Below, one piece after another: positions 46,814 through 59,678 of a stretch of DNA of 64,000 bases (its first letter is position 1; each line of letters begins with the position of its first letter). Both the position numbers and the translations under genes were made by a program. This DNA is from Nissolia schottii (lineage: Eukaryota > Streptophyta > Magnoliopsida > Fabales > Fabaceae), in NCBI GenBank assembly GCA_003254905.1, contig QANU01072397.1:686781-750780 (forward strand). Reading direction: 5' to 3'. The notes beneath the pieces are model-generated. The model had not been told where the DNA came from. It did not search any database and saw nothing but the letters and a program-made list of their open reading frames with translations.

Positions 46814-47516
46814 AAAACCGACCCAAGAATTAGCCCAGTCACCTTAATGGGTCACTGGTTCAACCAATGAGCTATTGGGTCAATTATTAACTCAAATATA
46901 AATAAAATAATAAAAAAATATATGACCTAAAAAATTAAAAAAAATCCAAATAAATAAGATGTATTTATTTAAACATTCATCATAACATAAAATCACTTAA
47001 AATACATAAATAAGGTTTAAACTTCAAATGTCATACCATACATAAATAATACAAGTTCAAGATCCTAAATAATAAATGGCAAGTTCAATTCCAAACATAA
47101 GGGAATCAAGTTTTAAATTACAAATACATAACAATAATTCTACATAAGTATTCAATATCTATTACAAGAATGCAACAAAAACAAGTGTATGCAACAAGAA
47201 AAATGGTACAAAAATGAGGAACTTAAAAACACATTTTGTAACAGAAAAATGAAAAAAAAAACTAGTTCAATCTGACAAACAATAATTTCAAAAAAATTCT
47301 TTATTAAACGACATCGTTTGCCTTTTTTTTTAAAAAATAAATAAGTAAAAAAAAAAAAACTCAACCAGGTCACCATTAGGTCACTAGGTTTCATAAAAAT
47401 CGGTTAGGTCAGTCTGGGTCTCAAACGTGGCTGATCCACTCAGATAACCGGCCCGATCCCATGGCCAGGTAGCCGGGTTCTGGGTTGACTATGTCAGGCT
47501 AGGTCGGGCTGGTTTT
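46814..47516. mobile_element. Non-autonomous TIR element with 'aaaaccg.cc' ends
   Basis: The left end aaaaccgacccaagaattag is the imperfect inverted complement of the right end (ctaggtcgggctggtttt). The ends are GC-rich with repeated gggtca/ccggttc motifs around an AT-rich core. This composition is familiar from plant Mutator-like and related non-autonomous families. No coding capacity. Confidence 0.5.
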
Positions 47517-48700
47517 AATAATAATGACTTACATATGTTTCTCTGACAAATTTTTAATATTTAGTTTTAGTTGAAACATATAACAAATTATATCCTATTT
47601 TTAGTCGAATTCTATGATTTTAGTCCCAATCATTGTTGAAACTTTGTTAATTATTGACATGTCTAATAAAGCGATACATCGACAGTGTCATGTAAGCAAA
47701 ATAAACTCATTGACCAACTAGACTCAAATTTGACTCGTAACTTAATATTTGACTAGATTTTAGATGATGACCTGGTCATTATTTGATGACAATTTTGGGT
47801 TAAATAATGGGTTATGAGCAAGAGCATGAATTAGGTGAGTTTATTTCACTGCATCGCTAACATGTCATTCTGTTAATTATGTCAACCATTAAAATAGATT
47901 CACTATCAATAAAAACTAAAGTTATACAATTTATGATATATTTAGACCAACTTTAAAAAAATAAATTTTTAAATACCTAAATGAAATCTCTAAAATTTGT
48001 TAAACACCTAAACATGTTTTGAAAGAAAAACCTTCCCACATGATTATAATTCTCCACAAAACATTCCAGATTAGTCGTAAATGTAAACAAAAATATTATT
48101 CTGGCACATCACACACGCACACTTGGCTAGTTGTAGTTTTCATTGGATATCTTATTACTTCATTTCCTCGGGACTTGAGATAAACATTATTTTTCTTATT
48201 TTTTTCTTCAGATTACGTAATTAGTACCAATACATGACCGATTAAAAGGATAGAAGGCTTTTAACATATAAGCGTTTAAAAATGTGTAGTGGTTATAGGT
48301 TTAAATAACGCGCATAAAATTAAGAGTTCAAATTTAAATATTTATTACCGAAGTATAAAATAAGTCCAACAATTCTTTAAGCATTCTTTAAATAAAAGTC
48401 AAAAGTTAATCAGATAGATGTTGATAATTAAAAATGAGTTAAGTCAAAAGTGTTTTAAAAATATTTAAAAATTTAAAATAAAATATTTTAAAATTTACAA
48501 CATGTTTAATATATTTTTAGCTTAAAACTTTTAAGTTATTTTTTAACACTAAATTAAGAAAAATTTCGTTTAAATTATTAATTCTTAGCATATATTTTTA
48601 ATATATTAAATGCGCACATTTATATTTTCTGAATACAAACATTTTTGGTATTAATTTTTTAGGTGCTTGTTAGCGAAAAAATGAAGAGAAAATTACAATA
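47517..48700. other. AT-rich intergenic DNA
   Basis: No gene or clear repeat in about 1.2 kb upstream of the DnaJ gene leader. Confidence 0.5.
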
Positions 48701-48799
48701 TACAATGTAGGGTGATGGCCTCATGGGACCCACTGCCAATTATTACACAACACTCACAGCCCTAATCCACGAAGCAAACAAAATAATATTAAAAAATAT

Positions 48800-48931
48800 G
48801 TCAAAATTTCTCTGCTCTCTCTCATCCCCTGCAACAAAAACATCACAACTCTCTCACTCTTCTCTCCATCCTTTACAAAACTTTTTGAAACTTTTAAACA
48901 ACCTCACTCTCTTTTTCACAAGCAATCTCTG

Positions 48932-48967
<36 letters not shown>

Positions 48968-49900
48968 GAAAAGAAATAAAAAAAAAAATCAAAAAGCAAA
49001 GGTTTTTCTTTTCTCTGCTGCCGTAGCCCAAATCCAATATTCTTCTTCCAATCCATTCCTTTGTTTTGGAACCCCTTTTGGCCATTTTCTCTGTCGGTGC
49101 TTCAAAGTTTCAACCTTTGATTTTCCGCATCCCAAATGGCTCTGAAACTTGGTTTCTAGGGTTTCTGTGTCATCTTCTAAGTTCGTTCCTTTCATGGGGG
49201 GATTTTGGTCCACTTTTGCAGTTCTGAGCTCTTAAGCTAGTTAATGGGTCAAACTTGGTAGTGTCGGAATCTCCATTGCGATGAAAAGAAGAAAAGGAAA
49301 GTGAAATGGAATAGCATAGTGTTTGTCAAAAAGGGGGTATTTTTATTGTGTTTATTTAGCGCTTTGTTTTTCGTTTTGTTTTCGGGGGCTTTTATGAACA
49401 GTGGTTGCTTTTTTGGAAGCTTGTTTAGGAAGCAATTTACCCTCTTTTGAACGTGATTGTATTTAGTGCTCTCATGGACTCACACACTGTTCTCTTTTGA
49501 TCCTATCAACATTGGGGCTATGTTTATCGTTTCTTTTTTCCCCTTCATCTTTTTGGATTGGAAGCCATTGTTCTTGTGAAACCCGTGAATTTGGCTCTTT
49601 TGTGTAGGCAGTTGGAGTAGCAAGGCTTTTTTGTTTATGTAATTTCATGTATTTTTTTCCCCCCTTATATAGACTTTGAGTGTTGGCTAGATCAAGGTGA
49701 CTTTTTATTTCTGTAGCAATTTTTGTTTATGGGTAGCATTGATGATTTAGCATCAGAATCCTTTAGATATAAGTGGTATTGGATTCATGGTGGTGGGTAT
49801 CAATAGCACTAGAAACTTGTTAGGATGATGCTTTAGTTCCAGTCATAGGATTAGGATATAGGAGTTTTCACCAAGTTTCTGGGGAAAATCTGAGGAGGAC
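48800..49900 (+). promoter_or_regulatory. Probable promoter and long leader of the DnaJ gene
   Basis: C/T-rich sequence with ctctctc runs (48810-48900) and a (GA)n microsatellite (48938-48963) looks like a plant core promoter/5'UTR. Transcription start is not determinable. If it lies near 48900 the leader is about 1 kb, holding several short upstream ATGs or an intron. Confidence 0.35.
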
Positions 49901-52900
49901 ATGGTGATGGAGGACATAGGGTTGTTTAAGCAAGGTTGGCAGTGGCTTTGGTCGCAGAAGGACGCCTGCTGGCATGCTAGAACTGCGGTGGCACGCTGTA
50001 GAGACAAGATTGCCGTGTTTATTGAGCGGCATTGGCCTCTGGTGTGCAGTGGATGCTCCAGATTTGGGAGCTTACTGAGGTTATCGTTGATTTTTTGGAA
50101 AGACTCTGCGCTTCGGGGCTTTCAGTCATTCATTAGGTTTGGCCCAGTGATGCTCTTGCTCATAATGTGGAGCTGCTTTCTTAGTTTGACCTCGATGCAT
50201 TGCTTGGTTTATGTGCTTGTTAGTATGGTATGTCTTCATTTCAACCTTTCTATATCTTTTTTTCCTCTTGCAGTTCTTGGCTCTGATTGTGTTTATTAAT
50301 TATTATCCATTTGTGTATTTTTTTAAAGCTTTTCTTTGAATAATTATCATTACCTACTTCAATTTGTAACAGCTTTAGAATAGTTAGTGACTGTTAGCTT
50401 ATCATTTATTGCTGTGATGGATTTTACAATTGCTACTATATCGGTATATCCTCCTAACTACTATATCCTCCTAATAATTGTCTATAATACTATACAGAAA
50501 GTATTAAGTGAAAAAGTAACTGCATTTAATGTATTGGGAACATAAAAAGCATTTCATACTTTATTCATTTAGGATTTAGGAAGATTACTTGGACGATTTA
50601 GAATTTTGTTTTACAATTGTCTTCTTAGTCTTTTGAAAAGGTAGCCGGCTACCTGAAGCACAATATTAGGTTTTAATAGTTATAGATGTTGAACAGCTCT
50701 ATAAGAATTTTATGCTTGAGCCTTTCAGAATGATGTTAAATTTTATGATAGTGAGACTTTGTCTTTCAAAATTTGGGAGAGTAATAACATTTAGGATGGT
50801 TTACAAAATGTGGACCAGACAATCAGTTTTTCTCCAGCAAAGTTAACTTCAGGTGGTTGTCTAGATGTCAATGCCGTTAAACTCTAAATTTATTCAATGA
50901 TATTGATTTTATTCTCTTTGGGGAAAATATACACGAGTGTTTTTTTTAGTGTTATCTTCATTGACTTTATTTTTTACTTATTTAGGCATAGTATAACTTG
51001 TATTTACTTATTAATTTTCTAATTTGAGTTCAGAACATTATGATAATTATTTAATTTTTTTTCATATGAATTGGAGTGATTGGTCTAGACCTCTGGTTTT
51101 CAACTTTCAAGTATTGTAGTATTTATGGCCTTTTGTTGGACTTGACAGAAAGAGTTGTGTTGTGGTAGAAAAAATGGAGATTATACATTTTCTTGCCATT
51201 GTCATAAGAAGCAAACATGATAATTCATTGTTTCATTCTAATGTACATTTACCTAATTACTTACTCTTTTAACCTTTTATTTGAATGCAATCTGTACGCA
51301 TATTAGGGTCCAAACACTTGACTTTGAACATTTTAAATGTGAGCTTCACTCTTAAGCAGGCTCTGTTGGTAACTTGCACTGCCTTAATGACGGATTGCTT
51401 CCAACTTAAATTGGACTTATTTTTATTATGTGCTTTATGTGGTTGCTTCACTTCAATTCTGTTACACGTGAATGTTTCAGGGTGTTGCTGGAATTGCTGT
51501 TCAATACTTGGGTTACACCCCTGGACTTTTCATCGTGGGGCTCTTTGCCATCCTTATTTTGTGGATGTTTGCTAACTTCTGGATAACCGGAACATTACTC
51601 ATAGTTGGAGGTATGTTCTTTCTTGTCTTTTGGGTTTGGTGTGTATTCTCCTATTATCCTGTAAAAAAGAGGAGAGGAGGCATGCTGCCTTCTGTTATAT
51701 TTTCTTTCATGATGTTTACGCTGTTTTAATCTGCTAATTTGTTAGGCAATATTTTCCGTTGTCTTCATGTTTAAACTCAATTGTGTTACTCATTGTCATT
51801 TCCTCATTTTTCTAATATTCCCCCAATTAAGAGGATTGGCTTATATTTACCTTCTGCCTGTGTTATTTTGGCTATCATTGGCACGAATTTGTGTTAAGGG
51901 CAATGAATATGATGAACATTTTTAATCTTGAAATTGTCTGCTAATTATACAAATGCAGGTTATTTATTCTCCTTAAATCATGCACGCTTGGTGGTATTAA
52001 TCGGAGCTACATACGCTATATATTGTGTTCAAGTTCGAGTGGGATGGCTTGGTGTTTTTCTCTCTATAAACCTTGCATTCCTCTCTAATGATGTTTTGAA
52101 TTTTCTGCTCCAATGGTTTGATAACGTGAGTGAAAGTTCACACTCTGAAGAGGAGAAGCAGTCAGAAACAGTTGTGGAAGATGACTTCTCTGAAGAGTGT
52201 GAATACGCTATCCCTACTGATGGGTCTGAGGATTTGCATTCGTGTAAAGCATCCAGTAAACCTGCTGCTACCACAGCTGTGGTTGATAACCAGAAAGAGC
52301 TTTCAGCTAACAAAGTTGTTAAAGAACAAACAAGTTCAGTTGATGAAATGAGAAGGATATTGAAGAGTCTCAATCATTATGAAGCCCTTGGATTTACCCG
52401 CCACAAGAAGATTGATGCAGCAGTTTTGAAAAAGGAATACCGGAAGATGGTATTTGTTTAATTTTTTTCCTTTTGCTTTACCTTATTTACGAATCAGAAT
52501 ATTTATGAAGAATTCTGCATGATTGTTTGAGTAGTACCATATGATGATGTATGTGGAATCACATTTTGACTTGAGTTGTGTTTACTAGCCTACTTTTTTT
52601 TTTATGGAATATTTCATTTCTTCTTTTGTCGATGATATAGGCTATGCTTGTGCATCCTGATAAGAATATGGGCAGTCCTTTGGCAAGTGAATCGTTTAAG
52701 AAGCTTCAATGCGCATATGAGGTAAGGTTCTAGCTATAAGCTGCAGAGCTTCTCCTCTGCTGGATAGATAAGCATTTAATGCATATTTGATATAGATCGT
52801 ATAAAGCATAAATGGTTTTCCATCACAGTGGTTTCTCCCATTCACAAGTTATATAAACCTTTCAGGTTCTTTCTGACTCTGTGAAGAAGAGAGACTATGA

Positions 52901-55587
52901 TGAGCAATTGAGAAAAGAAGAATCCATGGCTAAAAGCGTCTGCCAGAAATCTTATGGTAGTTCACGTCAGGTAAATATGATGATACTATATCAAATGCCT
53001 TTGAAATATTTTCTATTAAAGAACAACGCTTGGAATTATTGTACTTGAGTTCTGTGTATAATTAGTCCACAAATCTCATGAGTTTTAGTTTCGATAGTGG
53101 AAATCAGTAAAGTTTGGTAGTTTTTTACTGTATGGACATAGGTTGTAAATGTTGAGAAGTTCTATCTATCTCCTTTTTATTAGAAAGAATTGTTCTTCAT
53201 GTAATGTCTGTTTGTTAAGCTGTTCTTTTATTTGTTCAGATATAGCATTCTTACAAGATTCATTCATTCTAGTGAAAAGAATTTTCCAACGGTACTGTCA
53301 AAGAAAAATTTAACATTTTCTCTAGAGTGTTCTTTCTTTTATTCCTTAATATTGTTGCTAATTTCTTTGGATATCAACTAGTCTGGTGGGTTTGATGAAG
53401 TGTTATACATGTGTGAAACATAGATGTGTCCAAATCAAATCATATAAATTTCTAAATATGCCTTGGCACAACGGTGAAGTTGTTGCCTTGCGACTTAGAG
53501 GTCACGGGTTTAAATCCTTAAAACAATATCTTCAGTTGTGAGAGTAAGGCTGCATTCATCTACCCTCCAACCTCACTAGATGGGTACCTCTTGCACTGGG
53601 CCACTATGTTGTCTCGTGTATGTGCTTCTTTTATGGACCATTATATATAAAATGTTACTAACTGAAAGTTGCTCCAACTCGATGCCCCATGCTTATGAAT
53701 GGCCAACTAGAATCTTTATTTCACAAGTCTCTATCTTACCACACTATCTTATGGAGCAAACCCAAAATTTTGCACACCTTTTGATATAATTCGTGTTTTT
53801 TTAACCTTACTGTATCATATGACATGGCTAATAGGGTAAGAAGATTTGTATAATTATCAAAGTCACCTCTATCTCATGACAACATGCTTTCAGATAAAGC
53901 CAATGCAATATACCATATGAGTGTACTTAAGTTCCAGAGTTATTTGGCTGTCTTGGAAAAATAGTGACGGTACATTTATTCTCCACAGGATAATCCTGAT
54001 TATCGTTCTGAAGATTCCAGACGTATACAGTGCACTAAATGTGGAAATTCACATATTTGGGTGTGCACTAACAGGAGTAAGGCCAAAGCAAGATGGTGTC
54101 AGGTATGATTTCTTTGCTTTACATTCTGATTATCAAATGTATTCTTTCTATCTAATTGCATGATCACACTATAGCACTTAGCTCTAAATTTTACTACTGC
54201 TCTGGAATCAGGACTGCTGTCAGTTTCACCAAGCCAAGGATGGAGATGGATGGGTTGAGTATAAAGGGTCTTTGGTTTTTGACAAGCCTCAAAAGGTAAT
54301 TCCTTCATAGCAAGTAATTTTCTCTGCTTCATTGTGTAGTGTCTCCAATTTTTCATGTAGTTTCTAAGCTTGGATTTTATTGTCTTCATAGATGGAGATC
54401 CCACGTGCTTTTGTTTGTGCGGAGAGCAAAATTTTTGATGTGTCAGAATGGGCTATATGTCAGGTCAGTCTACTCTACACAATATTTTGTTGGTGTAAAT
54501 ATAAATCATTTTTTACCTGTTTTGGTGTGCTTATCTGAAGTTTCAAGAATAGAGAAAGAAATTAAAACAAAATGGCACAAAAGAAGGTGGAACATGGACT
54601 TGTAGGGGTTGATTGGTGGGAATGATAATGAGGAGTGAATCCCATCAACAAACGATAATGAGGAGTGAGAATGAATTAGTAAGAGAATGAAGAGGAGAGA
54701 ATGTGAATGGGGTAGCTATGATTTGTCATGCATCTTTTTAGATATTTTTCTGTCCCAAAATGTGATGAAATAAGATAAGAATGAACAATTAAGTGTTTAA
54801 TAGAACAAAATTGCCTCTCAATTCACGTTATCTAGTTGAGCATGAACTAGTAAAAGTCAATTTTTCTACCCCTCTACTTTCATTCCTTTCCTGTTTTCTA
54901 CTGTCATACTGAGGTTGCACAGTCACATCTGGTAAGACAATCTTTTGTGGTGTTCTTGATAATACTTCTAGGTGATTGACCCATTGCAAAGTATTTAGAA
55001 ACCTAATGCGAAGTTTTTAGTAGTTGCTACAATTTTTTCTTCTATAAATAAATTCCAACTGATTGGCATTGCATTTATATGGCATTTTGTTTATGGGGTG
55101 AATTTTCTTAATGACGGATTTCCATATCATTCTGGGAAGAGTGAAACGCTAGAATTCTCGCTTATTTTGACAACAAGGGTCCTATTGTTGGAGTTTGAGA
55201 CAATATGTACCTCTTCCTTTCCTGTTAGGAGTCTGCTAGGCTTAAAAAATGAGTTGTGAAAGGATTGTTTTCAACTCCACTTGGTGTACCTCACAGCTAT
55301 TTCGTTTCATGCAGGGAATGGCTTGTAGGCCAAACACTCATCGACCGAGCTTCCATGTAAACATGGTTGGCTTGGAGAAAAGCCAACGTAGCAACTCGAG
55401 CAGATTCCCATGGGATTTGGATGCCGAAATGATGATGGACGAAGACGAAGAGGCATTCGACCTGTGGCTCCAGCAGGCCCTAGCATCCGGTCTCTTTTGT
55501 GAGACCTCCAAACGCAGGAAGAGCTGGAGCCCGTTCAAGTTGCCTCAGAAGAAAGGGAAGAAGCAATGGCGAAGAACGTCTTGCTGA
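49901..55587 (+). CDS. Membrane-anchored J-protein with Jiv90 domain (DNAJC14-like)
   Basis: Nine exons (49901-50227, 51481-51610, 51959-52449, 52641-52721, 52866-52970, 53989-54102, 54212-54295, 54392-54463, 55315-55587) keep frame and give 558 residues. Residues about 77-210 contain three or four hydrophobic membrane segments (GPVMLLLIMWSCFLSL, GLFIVGLFAILILWMFANFW, RLVVLIGATYAIY, GVFLSINLAFL). An acidic/Ser-rich linker follows, then a J domain (about 291-357) with HPD at 321-323, the tripeptide that stimulates Hsp70. After it comes a Jiv90-type zinc-ligand region (about 390-480: CTKCGNSH, WCQDCCQFHQ). Human DNAJC14 has the same order and acts at the endoplasmic reticulum. It resembles Arabidopsis At1g16680/At1g79030 as I recall. 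Start M1 is followed two codons later by a second Met; either may be used. Intron 5 carries a SINE. Confidence 0.93.
53458..53625 (+). mobile_element. Au-type SINE in DnaJ intron 5
   Basis: An A-box region (ccttggcacaacggtgaagt) and a B box (ggtcacgggtttaaatcc) are spaced as in a tRNA-derived pol III promoter. They are followed by gtaaggctgcattcat and cttgcactgggcc, the order of the widespread plant Au SINE. It is inserted in the sense orientation. The 3' end is approximate. Confidence 0.75.
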
Positions 55588-55994
55588 AGCCACACAATAT
55601 CTGTAGGGAAAAATGCATAGGCCATTATTGCCTATCCCCTAAAGGGATTTGATGGAGTGGACATTTTGTAGAAGAAAAGTGATGATTTTGCTGAGATCCA
55701 GCAAAAACAAGAAGGAATAGCCAACAGCACTTAGACCAATGTGCCTTGTCTCATCGAAGATAGATGAGAGCATTATCGGAAGCAGGGTTGAAATCTCATA
55801 TCCCTCTGCACACTTGAGGCATTAAAAGGTGCAAAAGCCATGGTTCATCTGGTCCTTCATGCATTGCATGAGCTGGTTGACATTGATCTCTCTGGATTAT
55901 TAGTGTTGCCTTTTCATTATATTAGAAAGGTGGTTTCTGTTTTAGGGAATTACCAGGGACTACTTCTACTTTTGGTCCTTTGTAAATACATGCT

Positions 55995-56000
55995 AATAAA
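55995..56000 (+). terminator. Polyadenylation signal of the DnaJ gene
   Basis: aataaa lies 408 bp after the stop codon, at the end of a moderately GC sequence before the AT-rich flank. A plausible 3'UTR end would be near 56020. Confidence 0.4.
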
Positions 56001-56525
56001 AAGAAAAAATTCATTTGCCTTCTGACTTGATTATCGGCTTTCATTTTTAGAGTTATTTTACACCAACTTCTTTACTTTTCATTCTAACTCTTTTTTCCCC
56101 TGTATTATTATTCCACTAGTCCTGGACGCTGGGTTGATATATTTGGGGGGTGGCATTTCTACGTTTGGCGCTAATAGAAAATGTAGATTCCACTCCCACT
56201 TAAAAAGAAGGTGACGGCATGAGAAAGAATCACAAGGGACTTGTTTCGATGAGTTTCTCATAGAAGACCATCTTCCTGTTTTTTTAAAGAAAACTCAATA
56301 TATATTTGCATAACCTTTTCTTGATTGTATTACTAACAGAGACTTATTATCAGAAATTTGACCTGATTCAAGGTCCTCTTTTAAGAGCTCTCTCAACGAC
56401 TCTCAATGGGAGATTTATATTTGGATATAATAATTGGAAAGATTGTTCGAGTTTATTTTGTGTGTGTGTGTATAGCATGTTTGGGGTGTATATCCTTTTT
56501 CCTTATAAAATGATTTAGTTAGATG

Positions 56526-59160
56526 GTAACACCAAGCTCAAGTAGAGCCCGACCGAATTGGGCAAGGACCCAATTACTTAAACACTCACGCCAACTAATT
56601 TAACTAATTCAATTTTCTGTTATTATTAGTTAGTGTTAGTAAGCTTGCAACTGTAGCAATTAGCTTATTCATCTCTGTATAAATAGTGTAAATGCAGTAG
56701 CATAAGATGTAAGTACTCACAATAAGTTGAATGAGAAAAATGTTCTCACTGAGATGCAGAGAGTTTTGGAACTCTCATGTTTAATTCTTTCTCTTCCATT
56801 CGACGCTTACTCTCATTGCAGATTCAAGAGAGATCTTTGTTTGTTATGGTATCAATTGATCAAACTCAAGCTTTCGCACTTTCATTCTTGCAACTCTTCT
56901 CCGTGGAGTGCCTCTTGTTCAGCTGCATCCAACCACCTTCACTCATACTTCATGTAACATACATATTCCTCCTATAGCAAACCTATGTATGGCACACTTG
57001 GCTAGGTCGCACTTCTACAGAAGAATTACATGTATTACATTAATCCTTTGAATTCATTCCTTCAAAAATTGTTCAAAATCCTTGTGATATATGCCATTAT
57101 GCCAAAATGAAGAAGTTACATTTTCCTAATGGTAATCCAGTTTCTGATGCTTGCTTTGATTTACTACATGCTGATATATGGGGTCCTTTGGGCATCCATC
57201 TATATCTAGTCACACATATTTTCTTACCATAGTGGATGACAAATCCAGATTCACATGGATATTTCTAATGCAGCAGAAATCATAAACTAGAATTCACATA
57301 GAAAATTTTGTTAAACTAATCAAAACACAACATGACAAACAAATCAAGATCATTCAGACTGATAATGGACAAGAGTTCAACATGCCTCATTTTTTTTCTC
57401 TGCATTTGGAATGATACGCCAAACATCATGTGTAGAAACACTACAGCAGAATGTTGTGGTTGAAAGAAGGCATCAAAGTATCTTATCCATAGCTAGATCT
57501 TTGGTTATTCAATCTAATATTCCTATCTGTTTTTGTAGTTATGCTATTTCTCATGCTGTTTTTGTATTAAATAGACTTCCCAGTTTCAAATTGTACAATC
57601 ACAGTCCCTATGAGATTTTACATAACAAATTGCCATCCTTCACTCATCTTAAAAGTTTTTGGCTCCTTGTGTTTTGCAACAACACTCATGGCTGATAGAA
57701 AGAAATTTGATTCTAGAGGTAGGAAATGCATATTTCTAAGTTTCAAAAAAGGCACAAAAGGCTATATCCTATTTGACTTGCACAACAAACAACTATTTCT
57801 TTCTAGGCATGTCATATTTCATGATCCCATTTTCCCATATCATACCACAACATATACTTCTGCATCAAATCCCACAGATTCTACATCATCCCTTGCATTG
57901 ATTTCAGATCCTAGTGCTACCATTTGGGAATTTCCTATCTCTAATCCTCACACTCACCTCATCTCCATCCCTATTACATACTCATCACCTTCCCCTGAAC
58001 CTGACTATGTACAGACTAACCTTGCACACAAACAATCACCTGTCTCACCTGAGCATTCTCCTTCCATCATAGACCAACCTCCATCACCTATTCCTCCAAC
58101 CAATCCACAACAGGTCAGACATTCTGAGAGGGTAAGGAATAAACCTTATTATCTCCAAGATTATCATTGCAATTTAGCCACCAAATGAAATATCCAGTCA
58201 TCATCATCATCAAGTATCTTATTCCCTCTCTCACAAGTTATTAGCTATGATAAGTTATCAACCCCATACAAAAAAATTTCTTTAGCTCTCATATCAGAAA
58301 CTGAACCATCCACTTATAAGGAGGCTGTGAAACATGAATGTCGGATTAAAGCTATCCAAGTTGAAATTGATGCATTAAATGCTAATAATACTTGGATTTT
58401 GACTGACCTACCTCCTGGTAAGAAGTCAATTGGATGTAAATGGGTCTTTAAGATCAAATATAAACCTACCTCCACCACATTCATTCTACCTTCTTCTCAC
58501 AGGATCAGATCTTAATGAAATAAATGTTGTCAAGGATGCTCTTCATAGACAATTTACTATTATTAAAGATCTTGGTGATGTTATGTATTTTTTTTTTTTG
58601 GGCTCTAGAGATATTACAATACTCTTACGGATCCTTCTGTAAAGTTACAAAAAGTAGGAACCACTCGCTATCATGATTTCACAGCCTATATATAGACGAT
58701 TAGTAGGGAGACTGGTGTACTTAACTAGCACTACACTTGATAAGCATATATGGTTCAACACCATGAGGCAGCTATGACTATGAGGGTTCTCAAATACATC
58801 AATCAAAGCTTCTTCTGCACAAGGGCTCTTTGGGCCTTCTTGACATACACTCACTGACCACCTTGTAGAATTGGGCCAGTGACAATGGCAATGGCCCAAT
58901 TACTTAAACACTCCCACCAACTAATTGAACTAATTGAGTTTTCTGTTATTATTAGTTAGTCTTAGTTAGCTTACTACTGTAGCAGTTTTCCTATTCATCT
59001 CTGTATAAATAGCGTAAACGCAGTAGCTTAAGATGTAAGTACTCACAATAAGTTGAATGAGAAAAAATGATCTCTTACTGAGAAGCAGAAAGTTTTGGAA
59101 CTCTTCCATTCGAAGCTTACTCATGGCAGATTCGAGAGAGATCTTCGTTAGTTACAGAGA
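56526..59160 (+). mobile_element. Internally deleted Ty1/copia retrotransposon
   Basis: Related LTRs lie at about 56526-56845 and 58868-59160 (shared caattacttaaacactc, ctctgtataaatag, gatgtaagtactcacaat). After the left LTR comes a weak primer site (tatggtatcaattgatc). The internal part reads a GAG-pre-integrase piece (CHYAKMKKLHFP, about 57093), integrase motifs TIVDDKSRFTW, QTDNGQEF and VVERRHQ (about 57225-57476), a linker with KGYILFDLHNKQLFLSRHVI, then reverse-transcriptase start EIDALNANNTWILTDLPPGK (about 58369) and CKWVFKIKY. A deletion joins this directly to the far end (NVVKDALHRQFTIIKDLGDV, about 58524, and RRLVGRLVYLTSTT). Gag is missing and frames are broken, so it cannot move by itself. 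Confidence 0.85.
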
Positions 59161-59576
59161 TAGATGGCATGTTTAGGTTAGATCAAAGCGCTTTTGTATA
59201 ATCCAAAAAAAAGAGCTACTTTTGTATGATATATATTGATGTCAACATTTTAAAAAAATTCTTTCATAATCGAATTTGTATTTTTTGCAAGGCATGATTG
59301 ATTTTAGAAAACAATTTCATTTTTTTAAGCGGGCGTTTGGTAAGAGGTAATCTATTAAAATTATTGGTAATTTGGCTTTTAAATTATCTGATAATCTACA
59401 TTGACTTGTTTGATACAATAAAATTGCTGATAATCTAGATTATTCAAGTAATCTACATTACCTTCAAAGTGATAATGTGGATTACCTATATGGGAATTGT
59501 CTATCTGAATTATCACCTCTAAGTAATTCTAAATAATAATAATAATAATGAAAATAAAAATAGTAATATAAAAATA

Positions 59577-59613
<37 letters not shown>

Positions 59614-59678
59614 GTGGAGGTGGTAACTTTAGAGGCAATATACCAAATGGCTCTCAAAAGTATTTATTTACAAGTAAA
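59161..59678. repeat. AT-rich DNA with (AAT)n microsatellite
   Basis: Bases about 59577-59612 are a clean ATA/AAT trinucleotide run, preceded by imperfect copies from 59535. A gcgggcgtttggtaagaggt start at about 59330 resembles the end of a hAT-type MITE, but its partner was not found. Confidence 0.6.

Noticed and set aside
53460..53520. tRNA gene
   Set aside because: A and B boxes are present but the cloverleaf cannot form and SINE sequence follows.
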